In this document: positions 1-6,594 of the stretch, piece after piece | Layout: the number at the start of each line of letters is the position of its first letter | Position numbering within the stretch: position 1 is the first letter of the stretch | NCBI GenBank assembly: GCA_938004115.1 | Contig: CALKWS010000231.1 | Location: 1 to 15,636, forward strand | DNA length: 15,636 nucleotides | Source of the DNA: an uncultured Ruaniaceae bacterium | GTDB taxonomy: Bacteria; Actinomycetota; Actinomycetes; Actinomycetales; Beutenbergiaceae | Direction of reading: 5' to 3' | Notes under the pieces: generated by a model | What the model was told of the DNA's origin: nothing | Databases searched by the model: none | The model's input: only the letters and a program-made list of their open reading frames with translations | Translations under genes and position numbers: made by a program

Positions 1-47
1 GAGATTTCTGTGTGTGACTGGAGTTCAGACGTGTGCTCTTCCGATCT
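1..47 (+). other. Illumina sequencing adapter left on the contig end
   Basis: Bases 14-47 match the 34-base TruSeq read-2 adapter, beginning GTGACTGGAG and ending CTCTTCCGATCT. Bases 1-5 (GAGAT) match the end of the P7 flow-cell primer, and bases 6-13 (TTCTGTGT) sit where the 8-base i7 index belongs. Genomic sequence therefore begins at about base 48. Read in the forward frame the adapter gives the familiar artefact peptide MTGVQTCALPI. On the reverse strand it adds a false IGRAHV tail to the first gene. This stretch carries no biology. Confidence 0.98.
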
Positions 48-912
48 GGTTCACCAAACGACAGTCGCCCCCGTTTCTGACTTGCTCGAAGTGTTCGAGG
101 GACGTAACTGACTCACTCGCCATAATCAGTAGTTCTGTGTCGCCTTCTTTGAGCCGGCGAATTCTGCGATCCGCCCGCTTTTGGAGCGCTCCCAACGTTC
201 TCCGCTGGGACCTGCTTGTGGGCTGTTCCAAGAAGATCCGTGGCGGAAATGTAATCCCCAGCCGGGATGCCAACTCGTCGATCAGTTTCTTAGCGTCCCT
301 CTCCGCGTACCTTTCCCTGCCTTCGAGCCACCAGAGCGGTACCTCGGGCGCCGCTTCTCCAACCCTTTCAAGTAGGTCCAGATCTCGACTTAGGTTGCCT
401 TCCAAAGTGATTCTGAGCGGCCGATTCGACGGGCTCGTTGCCTTCAGAGTGTCACGGATCTCGCTGATTGCGAGCGCGCGTGGTGCGACGCGATAGTGAG
501 GCTCTGCGGGCGAAACCAGTTTCGGCACGGCGGTCCGGAACGCGGCAGCCACAACTTCCAGCAGCGCAACTTCGGCTGCAGCACGAGCGCTAAGGGATTT
601 CAGTACGCATCCGGTCTCCTCCCCGGGGTGGCCGACGCCATCATCGAGGAGACGCAGGACTTCTTCGATCGCCTCCTGCTGATTCCGAAAATGCAGGCGG
701 TAACCGACCAGCGACTTCGCCCAACGCATCATCGTGCGGTACGGCGATCGGTTCTCGGACACCACGGCTGTCTCACCATGGCCGACGAGCTGATCACCGT
801 GAGAACTACGCGCTTCTATCCGCAGCGTGACGGCTGACCCTGAACTCACCCCGGCCGGGTTACGGGCGCCGAGTGCTACCCGGGTCAGTTCGATCGGGGC
901 CTGGTTGGTCAT
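48..912 (-). CDS. Enolase-superfamily (muconate-lactonizing-like) protein, truncated at the contig edge
   Basis: Last gene of the leftward operon. About 288 genuine residues remain before the adapter interrupts the frame. The ATG at 912 overlaps the stop of the preceding gene in an ATGA. The N-terminal part (about residues 1-130) resembles the capping domain of muconate-lactonizing and dipeptide-epimerase proteins. From about residue 165 the barrel pattern follows: RITLEG, then LEGRERY, then the metal-ligand strand FLEQP (E229), then MASESVTS. Several usual catalytic residues differ. The K-x-K pair is not seen, the first Asp ligand appears to be Glu, and the Asp of the usual ADES is Ser. The contig stops just before the strand that should carry the general-base lysine. 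Its neighbour's fused enolase domain suggests a shared substrate. In this setting an epimerase-like or substrate-binding role on a peptide is possible. The family call is fairly firm and the activity is unknown. Confidence 0.72.
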
Positions 913-2123
913 GATGAAGGTTGGATCGAACTTGCGGCCTCGATGGATCTCGGTGCGATGGGCTGAGCACCCACGAACATTGCTCGGTGCCCATCCAGTT
1001 TTCCGTCCAGCAGCAGTTCCGTTAACCGTGCGATTTGGTGCGCAGGTCCATGAAGATCCAGATGCAGCGCACCTTCAACCGCATCCGTCTCACCTGGTCC
1101 GGCCGCGACAGCGGACGCCTTGCAGAATATGCGCACGGCTTCTTCCGCGCGCGCCGGATCCGGCAGGGCGTGGGCGCTCCATCTGACAGACACCACATCG
1201 CCGATGAGTTCCGCAGTGATTCCAGCACTGTCAAGGTGCTCCAGGAGGATTCGCTCACCCAGGCGCGCACTAGCCTGACTCGATACAGTTGCTTGCACCG
1301 CCAGCCCCGGGCGCTCAGAGAACTCCACGATGCTGATGTTCTGGTCGTGAGCGGGACGCCGGTAGTCATCGAGCACGAAATCGACTGCGGCCAACGGGAG
1401 GCCCGGAATACTTCGGAGCGCACGTACGGCGAGGTCGAATATCGTAGGGTGTACGTCGTCGCTGACCTCGCGCGCGTCCCTGACTGGCTCCAGGCCCGGT
1501 GAGCCAGGACACACGACAGCCGAATGTGCCGTATCGCCGACGACCAGGACACGCAGGTAGGTACCGCGAAGGTGCTGTTCCACCAGAAAGCGGTAACCAG
1601 GGGGGACAACGATGCGGCCGTCCTCCTCCCCGGGCTCACGCAATTCGGTGAGCCCGTACGCTGCCCTGGTGAACGTCTCGCGCTCACTCGGCGTCACACG
1701 CAACCTCTCGATGGCAGCGTCTAACTCATGATCGTCACAGATCCCCGCGAAGACCTCGATCGCGTTGTCTCCGACCGCGGGTTTCACGACAACCGGATAC
1801 CCCACCTTCCGCGCGAAGTCCTTGGCTCCCTGGACCCCCCGACCCACCGAGAAGGTCACTCCTCGCGGAATGGGGAGATCTGCAGATTCCATCAGCGCCC
1901 GGCGCATCCGCTTGTCCTGCGCATACGTCACCGGACCCAGTTGCGCTGTCTCCGGAATGCCGTGGACGAACGATGCTTCCCGCCCGGAGCCTACCTCGCG
2001 GGTGATCAGCACCTGGCGCGGATAGAGCGCAACCTGCAGACCGGCACGCAATGCGGCGGCGTGGACTTCGTACCCATCGCGAAGTTCAGTCGGAACCTTC
2101 GGGCCCTGGACTGCATCAGCCAC
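909..2123 (-). CDS. ATP-grasp protein with altered active site and acylphosphatase-like tail
   Basis: A 404-residue protein. The start is the GTG at 2123, with GGAGG about 10 bases upstream, and it overlaps the end of the 852-aa gene by 8 bases. Residues 1-300 follow the cyanophycin-synthetase-type ATP-grasp fold: a pre-ATP region, VVVKPAVG with K114, VEQHL with E182, RVLVVGD, VDF with D248 and VEFSERPG. Compared with the two sister ligases here, the glycine-rich loop is lost (GDNAIEV in place of a GxxGxGV pattern). The VGDG segment and the N-S-GG motif are also missing, and the metal-binding Asn of E-x-N is Ser269. Residues about 305-390 have the length and strand/helix pattern of an acylphosphatase (GALHLDLHGP near the end) but lack the GxVxGVGxR loop. 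It may be a weak ligase or a non-catalytic partner of the 852-aa enzyme. The family is clear and the loss of activity is inferred. Confidence 0.82.
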   Translation of the reverse strand: MADAVQGPKVPTELRDGYEVHAAALRAGLQVALYPRQVLITREVGSGREASFVHGIPETAQLGPVTYAQDKRMRRALMESADLPIPRGVTFSVGRGVQGAKDFARKVGYPVVVKPAVGDNAIEVFAGICDDHELDAAIERLRVTPSERETFTRAAYGLTELREPGEEDGRIVVPPGYRFLVEQHLRGTYLRVLVVGDTAHSAVVCPGSPGLEPVRDAREVSDDVHPTIFDLAVRALRSIPGLPLAAVDFVLDDYRRPAHDQNISIVEFSERPGLAVQATVSSQASARLGERILLEHLDSAGITAELIGDVVSVRWSAHALPDPARAEEAVRIFCKASAVAAGPGETDAVEGALHLDLHGPAHQIARLTELLLDGKLDGHRAMFVGAQPIAPRSIEAASSIQPSS

Positions 2124-4674
2124 GGTTGCCCCACCTCCGCGGGTTGTGACGGATCTCGAAACTCTGGCTGGTCACCGGCGTCGTGTGGGTTGTTGTCACC
2201 GACGTCGGCAACGCACGCCGCGGTCCCAGCACAGCCGCGGCGGCAAGAGCACTGGCAGGTCCGGTAGGTCCGCAGATCACTGCTTCGACCGTGCGGCCAT
2301 TGAGATTCCGTACCCACCCCCGCAGCCCGAACGTCACAGCCTGATTCTGCATCCAACGCCGGTAGCCTACGCCTTTAACCCGCCCACGGATGGTGAGTTT
2401 GAGCGCCAGTTCCTCCGCCCGCTCGTCCGCCGTGCGCAACGCGAACTTACGCACGCACTCGTCCATGAAAGCCTGCGCGACCTGGCGGGGCTGGCCGTAC
2501 AGCGGATACTCACAGTTCCCGATCGCTGCGTGGGCGTTCAGTTCACAGATTCCCGCCACCTGTTCGTCGAGTGGCCTTGTGTGGTCCTCGATCAAGAAGT
2601 CGACACCGCAGAAGGCCAATCCAGGTATGGCTTTCACTGCCTTGACGCACGCCTCCTTGATCGAGGGGTGGAGTTCGTCCAGGACATCCGTCGAATCACC
2701 TCCCTGTGAGAGGCTGTTCGAATTGGAGAGCATGACGCGCTCTCCCTTCGGTGGCACCGACTCGAGGGACATCCCCACTCGCTGTAGTTGGAATTCCGCT
2801 GCGCTGTCGTACAGGATCGGTCGTCCCCAGAGGTGAGGATTCCGTCTGCGCATGAGGTTTTTGCGGATCATTAGTTCGGCGATCGTGCTCTCACCGTCGC
2901 CTACCACCGACGCAGGCACGCGCAAGATGGCCGCAATGACTTCCTCGCCCACGACGACGATGCGATAGTCGTTACCCGGAATGTGCTTCTCAACGATCAC
3001 GTCCTGATCGCCGAGCTTACTCGAAGCGAGTTGTTCGAAGGCTAGGTCGAGTTCGTCACGGTTCTGAATGTTCGCTACGACCCCGATCCCACGAACACCC
3101 ATCGCAGGTTTCACCACCACGGGGTAGCCGATCCGGCCGGCGAAGGCACGCGCCGAGTCAAGATCACTATTGACGAAGGTCCGCCCCTGTGGCACCGGGA
3201 CCGCGGCTTGCGCTAGCCGGATCCGAGTTGCCTCCTTGTGTGTGCACAAGGCGAGAGAGACTGCACTGGACAACGGCGAACGGCTCCACTTGATGAGGAG
3301 CGGGTCGTTAATCCCGTCCGACGCGGTGAAGGCACCCTTGGAGAATCGGCGGGTCTGCAAGCCCAGCGACAAGGCTTGTCGTTCGAGTAGATGTCCCTTC
3401 GTCCCGTTCGGCCCGAGCGGTTGGAGATAGGTCACTTCCTCGTACTCGTTCGGTTTCGGACCGTGCTCTGTAGGCTCCGGCACCGGCGGGAATGCTTCAT
3501 GAGCCGTCACCGTGTCGACCACCTCGCCATATGGCATCGAGGTGCCCAGCCCAATGCCCGTGGGCATGTCCACGGTCCCCGACCGACCTCCGGCGTTTAG
3601 CACATAGGCGAGTCCGGGCAAGGCGACCGCGAGCGCTTCGGTGGCGCGCCTGGCGATCCGCGTGGCGCCATCGTGATGGCTCAACACGACAAGCAGATCC
3701 GGATTCCTTTGGACCGCTTCTTTCGCCAACGCGATGCTCGCGAGCAAACCACCGCTGGAAGCCGGACGGATATGCAACGCCCGGCAGCCACCTCCGGCTT
3801 GAACCGCACGCAGTCCGGCCAACCCCCAGACGCTCTGACCGCCCGTCATAATACGCACATCTCCCGCGCCATGACGAACTACTGCGCGCTTCTGCAGCGC
3901 CGATAGTCGGGTCCGATGTTTCAGTCCGAGCGGTTCTTCGATGATGATCTGTTGCGGCAGTTCCTTCCTTGCGACGCCGTCGGCGACACGTTCGATCAAA
4001 GACTCCGCGGCGGATGGTTCCAATCTTGCCTGCAGGTGCACCCATGCGGGGCCCGCAGGATCATTGCCCAACCACTGCCGCAGGTGCTTCAGAATCTCCT
4101 GCTCATCCGGCTCCACAGCGATCCGGGTCCGGACCGGCGCCGCATCACGCAGCGGACCCAACAATTCCGGGACCGATATCCCTAACACCCTCGCAGCAGC
4201 GTCGAGCAGCGCAGTCTCAATTCCGAAGAGCACGCCGCGGTAGGGCATCCTGGGGTCGCGGCGCCCCAAGAGTTCCGCACCACCTCGCATCACGCCGCGC
4301 ACCACCGACCATGTCGAACGCCGTTGCTGCGCCTCCGCCAGATATATCGTGCGCGCGTCTTGCACGAACGAGCGCATCTTGTCCCGGACCCAGGCCAGCG
4401 CTGACTCCCGGCTGGCGAAGTCGATCACCTCACCCTGAAGCTCCTGGAGAGTCTGTAGCAGGAACCGCCACGACCGGGAACTCGAGTCGCCCGTTTCAGC
4501 CGCCCTTGGCTGGCATTCTCCCAGCGCCTGCTGAACGCCCTGAGGGGTGCTGAGGTCCAACCTCACAATGAAGTTAGTCTTCGTCGCGGTCCGCCCCGTG
4601 GGCTCAGCGAGCGGAACGCGCACGTGATAGGCGTGCACCCGAGAGATCCGCACCGCCTGCTGATCAGTACGCAT
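2116..4674 (-). CDS. Three-domain fusion: enolase-like, cyanophycin-synthetase-like ATP-grasp ligase, acylphosphatase
   Basis: An 852-residue fusion, probably the central amide-forming enzyme of the operon. Residues 1-385 look like an enolase-superfamily barrel close to muconate-lactonizing or methylaspartate-lyase proteins, with IIEEP (E246/E247) and HIRPASSGG. The two Asp metal ligands and the general-base Lys appear replaced (GGQS in place of ADES, Arg303 in place of Lys). Residues about 411-745 are a complete ATP-grasp of the cyanophycin synthetase type: VVVKPAMGVRGIGV with K522, IVEKHIPG with E562, VPASVVGDGEST, NSLSQGGD, VDF with D692 and ELN (711-713). Residues 757-840 are an acylphosphatase with GRVKGVGYR (catalytic R772) and GWVRN (catalytic N790). 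ATP-grasp ligases act through an acyl-phosphate, which is what acylphosphatases hydrolyse. The ATG at 4674 has GAGG six bases upstream and overlaps the racemase stop by 11 bases. In-frame sequence further upstream lies inside the racemase and is not family-like. Confidence 0.9.
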   Translation of the reverse strand: MRTDQQAVRISRVHAYHVRVPLAEPTGRTATKTNFIVRLDLSTPQGVQQALGECQPRAAETGDSSSRSWRFLLQTLQELQGEVIDFASRESALAWVRDKMRSFVQDARTIYLAEAQQRRSTWSVVRGVMRGGAELLGRRDPRMPYRGVLFGIETALLDAAARVLGISVPELLGPLRDAAPVRTRIAVEPDEQEILKHLRQWLGNDPAGPAWVHLQARLEPSAAESLIERVADGVARKELPQQIIIEEPLGLKHRTRLSALQKRAVVRHGAGDVRIMTGGQSVWGLAGLRAVQAGGGCRALHIRPASSGGLLASIALAKEAVQRNPDLLVVLSHHDGATRIARRATEALAVALPGLAYVLNAGGRSGTVDMPTGIGLGTSMPYGEVVDTVTAHEAFPPVPEPTEHGPKPNEYEEVTYLQPLGPNGTKGHLLERQALSLGLQTRRFSKGAFTASDGINDPLLIKWSRSPLSSAVSLALCTHKEATRIRLAQAAVPVPQGRTFVNSDLDSARAFAGRIGYPVVVKPAMGVRGIGVVANIQNRDELDLAFEQLASSKLGDQDVIVEKHIPGNDYRIVVVGEEVIAAILRVPASVVGDGESTIAELMIRKNLMRRRNPHLWGRPILYDSAAEFQLQRVGMSLESVPPKGERVMLSNSNSLSQGGDSTDVLDELHPSIKEACVKAVKAIPGLAFCGVDFLIEDHTRPLDEQVAGICELNAHAAIGNCEYPLYGQPRQVAQAFMDECVRKFALRTADERAEELALKLTIRGRVKGVGYRRWMQNQAVTFGLRGWVRNLNGRTVEAVICGPTGPASALAAAAVLGPRRALPTSVTTTHTTPVTSQSFEIRHNPRRWGNRG

Positions 4675-5395
4675 TCGATACCTCTTTGGTCCTTGTGGGG
4701 ATGAGGAGTTGTTCGACGCAGGCGAGGGCCAAAGCATCGGCAGAGTCCCAAGCGCGCAGCGGTACGTCCGTGGCGGGCTGCATGGCTGCCGAGACATCCG
4801 TGCATCCGTAGACGACCCCCTCGGCCCCCAGTTGGGCAAGATCTGACATCGCACTGGTCAGGTACTCACGAGCGGTGACCATCTCACCGGCTTTGACTGC
4901 TCGTATCCCCGCCATCACCGGATTGTCCCGTTGGTCGTGATCAACGGTCAGGACCCTGCGCCCGTGGCCGCCTAGTACGTCGTGATAGATCCCGCTAGAA
5001 ACCGTGCCGTCCGTCGCTAGAAGCCCCACCGTCTGGATCTCGTCGGCTTCCTGCGCGATCTGTGTGTTAACCGCATCCACGATGTGCAATATTGGCACGT
5101 TGGTGGCGTCCTGCAGTTGGGAGTACCAGTAATGCGCCGTGTTGCACGGCACTGCGATAAGGTCCACGCCCGCCTGGTCCAAGAACGCAATCCCTTCGAG
5201 CATCGCCTCAAGAGGGCTGGCACCTTGCCCCAGAACCGCATCGGAGCGATCCGGGGTTGTGGGGTCCGAATACACGATGGTCCGAGGATGGTCTTGGTCG
5301 CACTCGGCGGGTGTTCGTTTGGCCAACTTGGCCAGGAAGTCCGCCGTTGCTGCGGGGCCCATGCCTCCGAGCACTCCCAATGTCGGCACTGTCAT
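4664..5395 (-). CDS. Aspartate/glutamate racemase family protein
   Basis: A 243-residue member of the Asp/Glu/hydantoin racemase superfamily, which interconverts L- and D-amino acids without a cofactor. The N-terminus LGVLGGMGPAAT and both catalytic cysteines are present: C84 in VPCNTAH and C198 in VYGCTDV. The length is usual for an aspartate racemase. The ATG at 5395 has GAGG at 5402-5405, six bases upstream, and lies 28 bases after the ATP-grasp gene before it. Its end overlaps the start of the 852-aa ligase, so the two are probably translationally coupled. The simple reading is that it supplies a D-acidic amino acid to the ligase. Substrate (Asp, Glu or another) cannot be read from the sequence. 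Confidence 0.93.
   Translation of the reverse strand: MTVPTLGVLGGMGPAATADFLAKLAKRTPAECDQDHPRTIVYSDPTTPDRSDAVLGQGASPLEAMLEGIAFLDQAGVDLIAVPCNTAHYWYSQLQDATNVPILHIVDAVNTQIAQEADEIQTVGLLATDGTVSSGIYHDVLGGHGRRVLTVDHDQRDNPVMAGIRAVKAGEMVTAREYLTSAMSDLAQLGAEGVVYGCTDVSAAMQPATDVPLRAWDSADALALACVEQLLIPTRTKEVSNAY
4681..4684 (-). promoter_or_regulatory. Ribosome binding site fixing the start at 4674
   Basis: On the minus strand, AAAGAGG ends six bases before the ATG at 4674, inside the end of the racemase gene. It supports starting the 852-aa fusion there, not at in-frame positions back to 4854. Confidence 0.65.
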
Positions 5396-5423
5396 CTGCC
5401 GCCTCGCCTCTCAGTTGCCTGAC

Positions 5424-6581
5424 TCATAGCGGCGCATCCTCTGGAGGAATCGGCTCCGTCTCCCGGCCGGTGCGAACGCCGCGCTCGTTGTAGTACGCGC
5501 GTACCCGCGGATCCTGCATCAGTGGCCGGTGCGATTGCATCACGTTCAATCCGGTGTTGATGTTCGCCTCCAGTACTACTGGGCCGCTGGGCGTCACCAC
5601 GATGTCCCAGCCGATGTACTCCATGAACGACAGCACTTTGGCTGAGTGCATCACGAGGTCGTAGACCTCCTGCCAGTACGGGACCACCTCTCCTCGGATG
5701 GGTGCCCCGGTATCAGGGTGGTGGTCGAACCACTCCTTGGTGTCCCGGTCGGGCAGCCGCGTGGCTCGCCCCAATTCACCAGTCGCCAAGTCGACGGGGG
5801 CGCTCAACCCGCCGCGGGTCCAGTTGTCCGCCGGCTCGGAACGGCGGCTTCCAATGCGCTGTACGGCGGCCGCGATGAATGGGTCCCCGCCGTTGCGCAC
5901 GTCGAGCATCGTCAGGATCCGCAGTGTATTCACCGAGTCCGGGTAGAGGGCACCTTGGTGAGGGTGCTGCACCAGTCCGCGCTCGATGATCAACGGCCGG
6001 TTCTGCGCGAGGAATACACCAGCCGCGGCACGCAGATGGTGCGGCGTGCCGTTGATGGCCCACTCCCCCGGGCCCGTGCGGCGCACAGCGTAGATGTTCT
6101 TCCCCTCCGCACCGGCGAGGACTTTGAAGAACAATGTCTCGCCGTCGTCCATCTCTTCCAGGTAGGCCTGGACGGGCACGCGCCCCTCCTGCGGGAAGCG
6201 ATGCACCTGGTGGCGCCAGTACAGTCCCAGCAGTTCCGGGGAGGGGATGTCCATGGACCCCAACAGCAGGTGGGTGGACAACTTGTTGTTGATGATGTCC
6301 TGAATGCGAGCGTGCACCATGTTCTTGGTGCGAAAGTACCGGTGTACGTCGGTGACGTAGGGCTCGGGGTCGTTGCCCTGGTCCAGTTCGTACAGCACGG
6401 CGCTGCGGGAGAGGAACCCGCGCAGCCACCAGCGGGGCTTGCGTAACCGGAGCGGTACCTTCCACTCGCGTTCTTTGCGCGCCAGTTTGCGCAGCGCAAC
6501 CAGGAGCACCCGGAAGGCGCGGTACTTTCGGTACAGCCATCGGGGCGCGGCCAGAACACGGCGCACCTGGCGCTTCACCAC
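5424..6581 (-). CDS. ATP-grasp protein of the sugar-transfer-associated family
   Basis: About 385 residues if it starts at one of the tandem GTG codons at 6581/6578. Longer in-frame sequence to 6662 lies inside the previous gene and is unlikely to be used. The protein resembles the ATP-grasp group found beside sugar-transfer genes. The N-terminus is very basic (about residues 1-55, rich in Arg, Lys and Trp) and could touch membrane or a charged polymer. The catalytic core shows a Lys-containing strand LFFKVLAG (K153), LIIERGL (E200), NTLRI, GWDIVV (D326) and VLEANINTGLN (E338, N340), so it looks active. Members of this group are thought to join amino-acid or carboxylate groups to sugar-linked acceptors, but substrates are mostly unknown. 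It sits between a glycosyltransferase and a racemase, which fits a ligase acting on a glycosylated intermediate. No strong ribosome site is seen. Confidence 0.82.
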   Translation of the reverse strand: MVKRQVRRVLAAPRWLYRKYRAFRVLLVALRKLARKEREWKVPLRLRKPRWWLRGFLSRSAVLYELDQGNDPEPYVTDVHRYFRTKNMVHARIQDIINNKLSTHLLLGSMDIPSPELLGLYWRHQVHRFPQEGRVPVQAYLEEMDDGETLFFKVLAGAEGKNIYAVRRTGPGEWAINGTPHHLRAAAGVFLAQNRPLIIERGLVQHPHQGALYPDSVNTLRILTMLDVRNGGDPFIAAAVQRIGSRRSEPADNWTRGGLSAPVDLATGELGRATRLPDRDTKEWFDHHPDTGAPIRGEVVPYWQEVYDLVMHSAKVLSFMEYIGWDIVVTPSGPVVLEANINTGLNVMQSHRPLMQDPRVRAYYNERGVRTGRETEPIPPEDAPL

Positions 6582-6594
6582 TGGGATCTCGCTA

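Noticed and set aside
14..496. Forward reading frame beginning MTGVQTCALPI
   Set aside because: Its start is the sequencing adapter and the rest lies opposite the enolase-like gene.
4675..4854. Longer N-terminus for the 852-aa fusion
   Set aside because: It runs inside the racemase gene, is not family-like, and a good ribosome site supports 4674.
5646..6446. Forward reading frame (266 aa) opposite the sugar-transfer ATP-grasp gene
   Set aside because: Shadow of a well-supported gene with intact ATP-grasp motifs.
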